A stretch of DNA of 6,299 bases from Planctomycetota bacterium (GTDB lineage Bacteria; Planctomycetota; UBA11346), in the NCBI GenBank assembly GCA_013821615.1, contig JACDGQ010000200.1, positions 1 through 6,299 of the forward strand, read 5' to 3'. Shown in pieces: positions 1 through 5,372 of this stretch (position 1 is its first letter; every line of letters starts with the position of its first letter). Below the pieces are notes generated by a model. It searched no databases, was not told the origin of the DNA, and saw only the letters and a list, made by a program, of their open reading frames with translations. A program made the translations under genes and the position numbers.

Positions 1-798
1 CTCGAACCACGCGTCGAGATCCTGGGCCGAGAGCGGCTCGATCAGCGGCTTGGCCACCGGCTGGGCGCCGCCCGCGCCGCCGGACCCCGGCTGCAGCAAG
101 CCATAGAGCCGGCGCACGTCGCCGCCGGTGACCACCAGGTGGTTGACCCTGCCCTTGGGCAGCCGGTCGAGCAGCATGCGCGCCGCGCCGAGCGCGAAGC
201 GGTCGACGGTGACGCTGAAGTCGGTGCTGTCGCGCAGCGCCTTGAACTGCTCGTAGAGGCGCACCGTGCCGTAGTGCTCGTCGACCGAATGCACCAGCTT
301 GCCGTCGTGGAGTAGGCTGATGCAGGTGCTGCCCGAGCCGAGGTCGATGAACAGCGTGTTGCCCTGCAGGCGTTTGCCGCAGCGCTTGAGCAGGATGCGC
401 AGCGCCTCGCCGTAGAGCCGCGCCTCCTCGGCGTTGTCGATCGCCTCCAGCACCACATTGTGGCGGTCGCGCACGCGCTCGATCAGCACGTCGGCATTGA
501 CCGCCTCGCGCAGGGCCGAAGTCGCCACCGCGCGCACCTCGGCGATGCCGTAGCTGCGCGCCGCCGCGACGATGCCGGCGAAGGCATCGACCACGCCGTC
601 CATGGCCTCGCGCGTCAGCTTGCCGGCGATGAAGCTGGTGGTCATGTCGACCGGGTAGGCGAGGTCCTCGAGGATGCGGTAGCCGTCGCCGACAAGCTCG
701 GCGATGTAGGCGCGCACCGCGCTGGTGCCGCAGTCGACCACCGCGACCGGGCGCGGTGCGGCGGCGGGGACGGCGGCAACGGTCTGCGCATCGGCCAT
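1..798 (-). CDS. Ppx/GppA-family phosphatase, C-terminus cut by window edge
   Basis: The frame is open for 266 codons from an ATG at 798 to the left edge, so the C-terminus is missing. The family (ASKHA fold) hydrolyses polyphosphate or pppGpp in the cytoplasm. Visible motifs in order: phosphate loop VVDCGTSAVR (residues 20-29), the AVATSALREA block (90-99), the NAEEARLYG helix (122-130) carrying the conserved Glu pair, the second phosphate loop DLGSGSTC (152-159), GTVRL (177-181) and VVTGGDVRRLYG near the end. An AGGAGA Shine-Dalgarno sits 8 nt before the ATG, inside the end of the ROK gene, which fixes the start. The stop of that gene lies 3 nt upstream, so the two are co-transcribed. Oddity: the usual DIGGGSTE motif reads DLGSGSTC, so the acidic residue equivalent to E. 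coli Ppx Glu150 is Cys159. Activity is therefore uncertain, and exopolyphosphatase cannot be told from pppGppase. Family assignment is firm. Confidence 0.88.
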   Translation of the reverse strand, partial: MADAQTVAAVPAAAPRPVAVVDCGTSAVRAYIAELVGDGYRILEDLAYPVDMTTSFIAGKLTREAMDGVVDAFAGIVAAARSYGIAEVRAVATSALREAVNADVLIERVRDRHNVVLEAIDNAEEARLYGEALRILLKRCGKRLQGNTLFIDLGSGSTCISLLHDGKLVHSVDEHYGTVRLYEQFKALRDSTDFSVTVDRFALGAARMLLDRLPKGRVNHLVVTGGDVRRLYGLLQPGSGGAGGAQPVAKPLIEPLSAQDLDAWFE

Positions 799-801
799 GC
801 G

Positions 802-1779
802 TCAGGTCTCCTGCGGGACGCTGGCCACGGCCGCACCGGTCGCCACCGCCTCGTCGCCGAGGCGGGCGCGGCGCAGGTCGGCCTTGCGGCGCGTGAACTG
901 CACGCTGAATTCGCCGAGGCTGCCGCGCACCATTGGCAGCAGTTCGTCGCCGAGCGCCTCCATCACGCCGCCGCCGAGGATGAAGACCTCGGGATCGATG
1001 AGGTTGGCCGCGGTGGCGAGGCCCCAGGCCAGCGCGCGCGCACACTGGGTGAGCGCGTCGATGGTCAGCGGGCAGCCCGCCTGCCACGCGCGCAGCAGGT
1101 CGCCGGAGCGCAGCCGGCCGTCATCGGAGAGCTTGAGCCTGCTGCGCTTCCCGGCCTTGACGCCAGCGGCGATGATGCGCGCGATGCCGGTCTTGCTGGC
1201 GATGGTCTCGAGGCAGCCGACCCGGCCGCAGGGGCATTTGGCGGTGCCGAACGGCGCGCGGATGTGTCCGAGTTCGCCGCCGAAGCCGTGCGCACCGTTC
1301 AGCACCCGCCCGGCGAGCACCACCGAGCCGCCCAGGCCGGTGCCGACGAAGGCGCCGACCGAGCTGGCGGTGCCGCGCGCCGCGCCATGGGTGGCCTCAC
1401 CGAGGCCGCCGAAGTTGGCGTCGTTGCCCAGCACCACGCGCTTGCCGAGCAGCGCGCCGAGGTCCTTGGCCACCGGCTTGGCGCCCCAACCGAGGTTGGG
1501 TGCGAGCAGCACGCGGCCCTTGGCCGCGTCGACCGGCCCGGGCACGCCGACCCCGACGCTGCGCAGCTCCTTGAGTTTGATCCCGGCCTCGAACACCGCC
1601 TCGCGCGCGGTCTCGGCGAGACGGCCCAGGACCTTGCGGTAGCCGAGCTCGCTCTTGGTCGCACGCCTGGACGACCCCACCACCTTGCCCTTCCGGTCGA
1701 TGACCAGCGCATACATCTTGGTCCCCCCCAGGTCGATGCCGAGGCGGTATGCAGGCAGCGACTTGGAGGTGTCCGACAT
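802..1779 (-). CDS. ROK-family sugar kinase (glucokinase-like)
   Basis: A complete 325-residue protein, the normal length for a ROK kinase, which phosphorylates glucose, fructose, N-acetylmannosamine or a related sugar in the cytoplasm. Motifs: nucleotide phosphate loop GIDLGGTK (14-21), VGVGVPGPVD (75-84), catalytic Asp120 in GNDANFGGLGE (118-128), GTGLGGSVVL (146-155), sugar-binding Glu169 with zinc ligand His172 in GGELGHI (167-173), the zinc knuckle CPCGRVGCLE (Cys182, Cys184, Cys189), and a C-terminal FILGGGV phosphate segment. No helix-turn-helix precedes the kinase domain, so it is a kinase, not a ROK repressor. The ATG at 1779 is chosen because the ASKHA fold begins 11 residues later. 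An in-frame TTG at 1881 would add a low-complexity extension with no family match. The Shine-Dalgarno is weak. It leads an operon with the Ppx/GppA gene, so a polyphosphate link is possible, but the zinc-type ROK signature gives no support for polyphosphate as phosphoryl donor. The exact sugar cannot be read. Confidence 0.9.
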   Translation of the reverse strand: MSDTSKSLPAYRLGIDLGGTKMYALVIDRKGKVVGSSRRATKSELGYRKVLGRLAETAREAVFEAGIKLKELRSVGVGVPGPVDAAKGRVLLAPNLGWGAKPVAKDLGALLGKRVVLGNDANFGGLGEATHGAARGTASSVGAFVGTGLGGSVVLAGRVLNGAHGFGGELGHIRAPFGTAKCPCGRVGCLETIASKTGIARIIAAGVKAGKRSRLKLSDDGRLRSGDLLRAWQAGCPLTIDALTQCARALAWGLATAANLIDPEVFILGGGVMEALGDELLPMVRGSLGEFSVQFTRRKADLRRARLGDEAVATGAAVASVPQET

Positions 1780-1910
1780 GGCGAGGCGTTTCCCGCCGGA
1801 GGTGCTCCCGGCGCAGGACCCACGCTGGATCGGTTTGGGCGCAGTCAAGCCAAGGACGGAGTCCACCTTCCCCGTTGCCAACGCGCCGACCCCCCGACCA
1901 TCCCACCCCC
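1780..1910. promoter_or_regulatory. Divergent intergenic region between the ROK operon and purT
   Basis: This 131-bp spacer must hold the start signals of both flanking transcription units. On the minus strand there is a TTGACT at 1848-1843 that would make a good -35 for the ROK operon, but no convincing -10 follows at 16-18 nt. On the plus strand the 40 bases before purT are pyrimidine-rich, with runs of five or six C and no Shine-Dalgarno. The opposite strand correspondingly carries four G runs (1910-1906, 1904-1902, 1895-1890, 1873-1870). No operator palindrome was seen. Confidence 0.35.
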
Positions 1911-3107
1911 ATGACCACCCTCGGCACCCCGCTCTCCCCCTCCGCCACCCGGGTCATGCTGCTCGGCTCCGGCGAGCTCGGCAAGGAGGTGGCGATCGAG
2001 CTGCAGCGCCTGGGCTGCGAGGTCATCGCCTGCGACCGCTACGCACACGCGCCGGCGATGCAGGTCGCGCACCGCAGCCACGTCTTCCCGATGCTCGACG
2101 GGGCGCGCCTGCGCGCGGTGGTCGAGGCCGAGCGCCCGCACCTGATCGTCCCCGAGATCGAGGCCATCGCTACCGACACCCTGGTCGCGCTCGAGCGCGA
2201 GGGCTTCCGCGTCGCGCCCTGCGCACGCGCCGCGCAGCTGACCATGAACCGCGCCGGCATCCGCCGCCTGGCCGCCGAGGAGCTCGGCCTGCCGACCTCG
2301 CCCTACCGCTTCGTGGACACCGCCGCCGAGTTCGCCGCGGCCGCGCAGGCGCTTCGCTATCCGTGCGTGATCAAGCCGATCATGTCGTCATCGGGCAAGG
2401 GCCAGAGCGTGGTGCGCGGGCCCGAGGCGCTCGAGCAGGCCTGGGCCTACGCGCAGGCGGGCAGCCGCGCCGGCGCCGGCATGTGCATCGTCGAGGGCTT
2501 CGTACGTTTCACCTACGAGATCACCGTGCTGACGGTCAGTGCGGTGAACGGCATCCAGTGCTGCCCGCCCATCGGCCACATCCAGATCGACGGTGACTAC
2601 CGCGAGTCCTGGCAGCCCACGCCGATGTCGCCGGCCGCCTGGGCGGAGAGCCAGCGCATCGCCACGCGCGTGGTGCAGGCGCTCGGCGGCCACGGCATCT
2701 TCGGCGTCGAGCTGTTCGTCGCGCACGCCGCGGACGGCAGCGAGCAGGTGATCTTCAGCGAGGTCAGCCCGCGCCCGCACGACACCGGCCTGGTCACGCT
2801 GGGCAGCCAGCAGTACAGCCAGTTCGCGCTGCACGCGCGCGCCATCCTCGGCCTGCCGGTACCGCCCATCCAGGTGCTGCGCCCCGCCGCCAGCGCCGCC
2901 ATCCTCGGCGAGGGCGAGGGCGTGCCGTTGTTCACCGGCCTCGATCAGGCGCTCGCCATCCCCGAGAGCCAGGTGCGGCTGTTCGGCAAACCGGTGTGCA
3001 CCGGCAAGCGGCGCCTCGCGGTGGCGGTCGCCGCAGGCGACACGGTGGAGCAGGCGCGTGAGCGCGCACAGGCCATGGCAGCGGCGATAACCATAGAACT
3101 GCACTGA
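1911..3107 (+). CDS. purT: Formate-dependent phosphoribosylglycinamide formyltransferase (GAR transformylase 2)
   Basis: PurT is a cytoplasmic ATP-grasp enzyme that makes formylglycinamide ribonucleotide from GAR, formate and ATP: the third step of purine synthesis, without tetrahydrofolate. The 398-residue product matches the family length (about 390). Motifs in order: MLLGSGELGKEV (16-27), CDRYAHAPAMQVAHRSHV in the GAR-binding pre-ATP-grasp domain, EIEAIATD (82-89), MNRAGIRRLAAEELGLPTS, the ATP-binding loop MSSSGKGQ (158-165), DGDYRESWQP, FGVELFV and the metal-binding ESPRPHDTG-like segment EVSPRPHDTG (284-293), ending with the RLFGKP domain. The ATG at 1911 is chosen because MTTLGTPLSPSATRVMLLG aligns with the known N-terminus. 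The longer in-frame start at 1749 overlaps the ROK gene and has no family match. There is no Shine-Dalgarno, only a C-rich stretch, so initiation may be leaderless or SD-independent. It stands alone, divergent from the ROK operon and convergent with tsf. The sequence is strikingly close to the enterobacterial protein. Confidence 0.97.
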   Translation: MTTLGTPLSPSATRVMLLGSGELGKEVAIELQRLGCEVIACDRYAHAPAMQVAHRSHVFPMLDGARLRAVVEAERPHLIVPEIEAIATDTLVALEREGFRVAPCARAAQLTMNRAGIRRLAAEELGLPTSPYRFVDTAAEFAAAAQALRYPCVIKPIMSSSGKGQSVVRGPEALEQAWAYAQAGSRAGAGMCIVEGFVRFTYEITVLTVSAVNGIQCCPPIGHIQIDGDYRESWQPTPMSPAAWAESQRIATRVVQALGGHGIFGVELFVAHAADGSEQVIFSEVSPRPHDTGLVTLGSQQYSQFALHARAILGLPVPPIQVLRPAASAAILGEGEGVPLFTGLDQALAIPESQVRLFGKPVCTGKRRLAVAVAAGDTVEQARERAQAMAAAITIELH

Positions 3108-3135
3108 ATCCTGGACTGCGGGCCGCGCATCGCGA

Positions 3136-3288
3136 CAGCCGATAGAACAGGAGGACGCGGAGGAGCGGAGGAGCGGAGGAGCGGAGGAGCGGAGGAGCGA
3201 TCTGGGCGGAGGCTCTGCCGAAGCGCATTCCTGGCTTCAGACTCCCGCTGTCCCTCCGCGCCTCCGCGTCCTCCTGTTCTATCGGCTG
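3136..3288. repeat. Perfect 28-bp inverted repeat enclosing a 97-nt interior
   Basis: The left arm 3136-3163 (begins CAGCCGATAGAACAGGAGG) and the right arm 3261-3288 are exact reverse complements over 28 bp. After one mismatch, another 7 bp (3165-3171 with 3253-3259) also pair. The element starts 28 bp after the purT stop and lies in the convergent spacer before tsf, so it would be transcribed from both sides. No direct duplication flanks it and no transposase frame is inside. It could be a long-loop hairpin acting as bidirectional terminator or 3'-end stabiliser, two opposed copies of a dispersed intergenic repeat, or a miniature element with terminal inverted repeats. The arms are certain; the role is inference. 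Confidence 0.85.
3158..3197 (+). repeat. Tandem 8-bp repeat, five perfect copies
   Basis: The unit CGGAGGAG occurs five times in succession without a mismatch (3158, 3166, 3174, 3182, 3190). The first copy overlaps the end of the left inverted-repeat arm, so the array appears to have grown from that arm. The right arm has no matching expansion: it continues with a single degenerate further unit. The array is purine-only except for one C per unit and lies outside any credible gene. A period of 8 with perfect copies is typical of slippage, so the copy number may vary between strains. Confidence 0.9.
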
Positions 3289-3327
3289 CCGGCCGTCATC
3301 AGCCTTCCGTTGCGCGACAGAACGAAG

Positions 3328-3351
3328 ATCCCCCGGTTCTCACCAGGGGAT
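3328..3351 (-). terminator. Probable transcription terminator of rpsB-tsf
   Basis: Read on the minus strand, 27 nt after the tsf stop codon, the sequence forms a 9-bp stem: ATCCCCTGG pairs with CCGGGGGAT, including one T-G wobble, around a 6-nt TGAGAA loop. It is followed by CTTCGTTCTGT, a broken T tract rather than a run. Position and stem fit the end of the rpsB-tsf operon. The weak T tract means intrinsic termination may be partial, perhaps helped by the larger inverted repeat further downstream. Confidence 0.5.
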
Positions 3352-3377
3352 TCCGCCGCCATCGGAGATGCGGGTTC

Positions 3378-4220
3378 TCAGACCGACAGGCGCACGAAGC
3401 CGGTCACGGTCAGCCCGTGGCGGGCGGCGTACTTCTCAACGCTCTCGCCCTTCTCGGCGTCGAGCAGCATCTCCTGCTCGAGCAGCACGCGCTCCTTGTA
3501 GAAGCGACCGAGCTTGCCCTGGACGATCTTGCCGCGCATGGCCTCGGGCTTGGCGGTGACCTCGGGCGTGGCGAGGAGGATCTCCTCCTCCTTCTTGATC
3601 AGTTCGGGATCGACGCCGGCGCGCGCGAGCGCGACCGGGGCGGGATTGGCCGAGGCGACGTGCAGGGCGATCATGCGCAGCTTGGCGGCGTCGCCGGTGC
3701 CGCTGACCAGGGTGGCGATCTTGCCGCCGTGGTTGTAGCCGACCACCACGTCGCCGCTGAGCGGCGCGACCCGGGCGATGACCAGGTTCTCGCCGATCTG
3801 CTGGATCTTGAGCGGGATCGCCTCGGCGACGGTGGTGCCGTCGAAGGGCGCGGCCTTGAGCGCGTCGACGTCGGCGGCGCCGGCCTTGAGCGCGGTCTCG
3901 GCGAGCTGCTTCACCAGCTCCTTGAAGACATCGTTGCCGGACACGAAGTCGGTCTGGCAGCCGAGCAGGACGAGGGTGCCCTTGCCGGGGGCGAGGGCGA
4001 GTCCGAGGCCGCCGTTGGCGGTTTCGCGGCCGGCGAACTTGTCGGCGGCGGCCAGGCCCTGCTTGCGCAGGTGGGAGATGGCAGCCTCCATCCAGGCCTC
4101 CTCGCTGGGCTGACCCTTGGTCGCCTCGAGGGCCTGCTTGCACTTCATCATCGGCAGGGTGGTACGGTCGCGCAGCGTCATCACGAGCTTCGCGGTGATC
4201 TCGAGCTGGGGATTGTTCAT
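3378..4220 (-). CDS. tsf: Translation elongation factor Ts
   Basis: EF-Ts is the guanine nucleotide exchange factor that removes GDP from EF-Tu in the cytoplasm. The 280-residue product has the N-terminal UBA-like domain (about 6-56, with TLRDRTTLPMMKCKQAL) and the core contact motif TDFV at 90-93, whose Asp-Phe pair displaces the magnesium of EF-Tu. Further on come GENLVIARV, GDVVVGYNHGGKIATLV, IALHVASANP and the C-terminal GKLGRFYKERVLLEQ block, ending VTGFVRLSV. TDFV lies about 11 residues later than in E. coli, because of extra residues around QPSEEAWMEAA in the N-terminal domain. The usual RTGAGMMDCK is RTTLPMMKCK, a wording I associate with Planctomycetota. The ATG at 4220 follows a modest GGTGA ribosome site. 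It is the second gene of the rpsB operon. The usual downstream neighbours such as pyrH and frr are absent; the operon ends here, facing purT. Confidence 0.96.
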   Translation of the reverse strand: MNNPQLEITAKLVMTLRDRTTLPMMKCKQALEATKGQPSEEAWMEAAISHLRKQGLAAADKFAGRETANGGLGLALAPGKGTLVLLGCQTDFVSGNDVFKELVKQLAETALKAGAADVDALKAAPFDGTTVAEAIPLKIQQIGENLVIARVAPLSGDVVVGYNHGGKIATLVSGTGDAAKLRMIALHVASANPAPVALARAGVDPELIKKEEEILLATPEVTAKPEAMRGKIVQGKLGRFYKERVLLEQEMLLDAEKGESVEKYAARHGLTVTGFVRLSV

Positions 4221-4275
4221 GGTGTCACCAGGGCGCGGAGGCGCCGGTTCGTGCGGGGTGCGGAACGGGAGATGG

Positions 4276-4304
4276 CATCCGGGCGCGCGACGCGCGCCCG
4301 GATG
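4276..4304 (-). promoter_or_regulatory. Intercistronic hairpin between rpsB and tsf
   Basis: Two perfect 14-bp arms (4276-4289 and 4291-4304) flank a single central base. As RNA this gives a 13-bp, almost pure G+C stem with a 3-nt loop, starting 6 nt after the rpsB stop. There is no T tract, so it is not a standard terminator. It could protect the upstream message from exonucleases, be a processing site, or lower tsf output relative to rpsB. It lies 55 bases before the tsf start and leaves the tsf ribosome site free. Confidence 0.8.
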
Positions 4305-4310
4305 GCGGGC

Positions 4311-5054
4311 TCACTTGGCCGCGGGCTCGGCGGCAGCGGCGGCGGCGGGGGCCACCGGCTCGCGGGTGATCTGATCGGCGCGGCCCTTGGTGTAGCCGGC
4401 GAGGACCACCTTGACCACCGCCTGGATGGCGCGGATGCCGTCGTCGTTGCCCGGAATGGGCAGGTTGACGAGGTCCGGATCGCAGTCGGTGTCGACCAGG
4501 CCGATGATCGGGATGCGCAGGCGGTGGGCCTCGCGCACCGCGCTCATCTCCTTGTGCGGGTCGACGATGAACAGCGCATCGGGCAGCTTGTGCATGGTGC
4601 GCACGCCCTCGAGGTTGCGCAGGATGCGGCGGCGCTCGCGCGCGTCGCGGGCCTGGACCTTCTTCGACTCGCGGATGTATTCCGGGCTCGCCTGGTCGCG
4701 CTCGATCTCGTCGAGGCGGCGCACGCTGGCGCGCACGGTCTCGAAGTTGGTCAGGATGCCGCCCAGCCAGCGCTCGGCGACGTAGGGCTGGCCGATGCTG
4801 CGCGCACCGTCGCGAACGACGTCGCGGGCCTGGCGCTTGGTGCCGACGAAGAGGATGGTCTTGTTGGCCTTGCCGAGCTTGGCCGCGTAGTAGTGCGCCT
4901 GGATCAGGCCGCGCACGGTCTGCTTGATGTCGAGGATGTGGATGGCGTTGCGCTTGCCGAAGATGTACGGCTTCATGCGCGGATGCCAGAGGCTGGAGGC
5001 GGTTCCGAAGTGGATACCGGATTCCAGGAGCTCTTTCACGTTGACGATGGGCAT
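4311..5054 (-). CDS. rpsB: 30S ribosomal protein S2
   Basis: S2 is a late-assembling protein of the small ribosomal subunit that bridges head and body on the solvent side. The 247-residue product contains GIHFGTASSLWHPRMKPYIFGKRN (13-36), HILDIKQTV, ILFVGTKRQARDVV, the signature ERWLGGILTNFETV, RNLEGVRTMHKLPDALFIVD, IPIIGLVDTDCDPD and IPGNDDGIRAI. It ends in a 20-residue Ala/Pro-rich tail that is probably disordered. The usual HFGH motif reads HFGT, and WNPKM reads WHPRM. The ATG at 5054 is chosen because GGAGAG lies 4 nt upstream; an in-frame TTG at 5066 overlaps that ribosome site and would add only four residues. It is the first gene of the rpsB-tsf operon, behind its own promoter and a highly structured leader. 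The overall wording resembles planctomycete S2. Confidence 0.97.
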   Translation of the reverse strand: MPIVNVKELLESGIHFGTASSLWHPRMKPYIFGKRNAIHILDIKQTVRGLIQAHYYAAKLGKANKTILFVGTKRQARDVVRDGARSIGQPYVAERWLGGILTNFETVRASVRRLDEIERDQASPEYIRESKKVQARDARERRRILRNLEGVRTMHKLPDALFIVDPHKEMSAVREAHRLRIPIIGLVDTDCDPDLVNLPIPGNDDGIRAIQAVVKVVLAGYTKGRADQITREPVAPAAAAAAEPAAK

Positions 5055-5066
5055 TGGTCTCTCCAA

Positions 5067-5236
5067 CTCCCTCGCGGGAGCGTTCCAGGTCCCCTCTGCA
5101 CGGGGATCTGGCTGGGGGCGCGCGCAGGGGTTGTGAGGAGCGCAGCCGCCGGCGCGCCCCGGTGACCCCCCGCGGACAAGCTGCGGGGAACCACGCCGGA
5201 AGCGGCGGATGTGCTCTCGGGGACGGACGATCCGCC
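5067..5236 (-). promoter_or_regulatory. Structured 5' leader of the rpsB-tsf mRNA
   Basis: The 318-bp gap between the unknown gene and rpsB holds the promoter and this leader. Read on the minus strand, five non-overlapping stem-loops follow one another. They are 5236-5204 (7-bp arms, 19-nt loop), 5188-5168 (6-bp arms, 9-nt loop), 5160-5115 (9-bp arms, 28-nt loop), 5111-5085 (10-bp arms with one A-C mismatch, 7-nt loop) and 5080-5067 (CTCCC/GGGAG closed by GCGA, a GNRA tetraloop). Only TT separates the last stem from the GGAGAG ribosome site. In E. coli, S2 represses its own operon through the rpsB leader, so this may be an equivalent site. High GC makes some pairing expected by chance; the last two hairpins are the most convincing. 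Confidence 0.55.
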
Positions 5237-5253
5237 CCGACCAGGAGGGCGGA

Positions 5254-5281
5254 ACTGTAGGGAAGCCGGTCGGGAGGTCAA
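5254..5281 (-). promoter_or_regulatory. Sigma70-like promoter for rpsB-tsf
   Basis: On the minus strand TTGACC (5281-5276) matches the -35 consensus at five of six bases and TACAGT (5259-5254) matches the -10 at four of six, with a 16-bp spacer. Transcription would start near 5247, giving a leader of about 190 nt before rpsB, and the first leader hairpin begins about 10 nt later. It is the best promoter match found in the window, and it implies that rpsB need not be read through from the upstream unknown gene. Confidence 0.6.
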
Positions 5282-5332
5282 GACTGGTTGAGGCGGCGGC
5301 CTGGTGGACAGCCGGGCTGGCGGCCAGCGACT

Positions 5333-5367
5333 GTCAGCCGTCAGCCGTCAGTCGTCAGCCGTCAGCC
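5333..5367. repeat. Tandem 7-bp repeat, five copies
   Basis: The unit GTCAGCC occurs five times head to tail (5333, 5340, 5347, 5354, 5361). The middle copy differs by one base (GTCAGTC). The array ends 5 bp before the stop codon of the minus-strand unknown gene and about 50 bp upstream of the rpsB promoter. Just beside it are short overlapping palindromes (5309-5319 and 5316-5328) that share the CAGCC core. It is not coding in any supported gene. Heptamer arrays of this sort occur between genes in several bacterial groups. Confidence 0.88.
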
Positions 5368-5372
5368 ATCCC

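Noticed and set aside
1780..1881. Longer start (TTG at 1881) for the ROK kinase
   Set aside because: The added 34 residues have no family match, and the fold begins just after the ATG at 1779.
1749..1910. Longer start for purT
   Set aside because: It would overlap the divergent ROK gene and add 54 residues with no counterpart in PurT proteins, whose N-terminus matches the ATG at 1911.
460..1914. 484-codon open frame on the plus strand
   Set aside because: It lies opposite the ROK and Ppx/GppA genes, which carry full family motifs. Its Ala/Gly/His/Asp-rich product with no motif is the typical antisense shadow in high-GC DNA.
3158..3197. CRISPR array
   Set aside because: The copies are directly adjacent, without spacers, and no cas gene is present. 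The same applies to the heptamers at 5333-5367.
2932..3228. Minus-strand frame through the inverted repeat and the end of purT
   Set aside because: It translates the repeat array and the antisense of purT, with a Pro/Arg/Ser-rich composition and no motif.
3126..3300. Insertion sequence or MITE with target duplication
   Set aside because: The bases flanking the two arms do not form a direct repeat and there is no transposase fragment inside. Only the inverted repeat itself is supported.
5055..5066. TTG start for rpsB at 5066
   Set aside because: It overlaps the GGAGAG ribosome site that serves the ATG at 5054 and adds only four residues.
3417..5165. 582-codon open frame on the plus strand
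   Set aside because: It lies opposite tsf and rpsB, and its product (Leu/Gly/Asp/Val-rich with repeated AL, DD and HH patterns) has no recognisable domain. It is a shadow of two certain genes.
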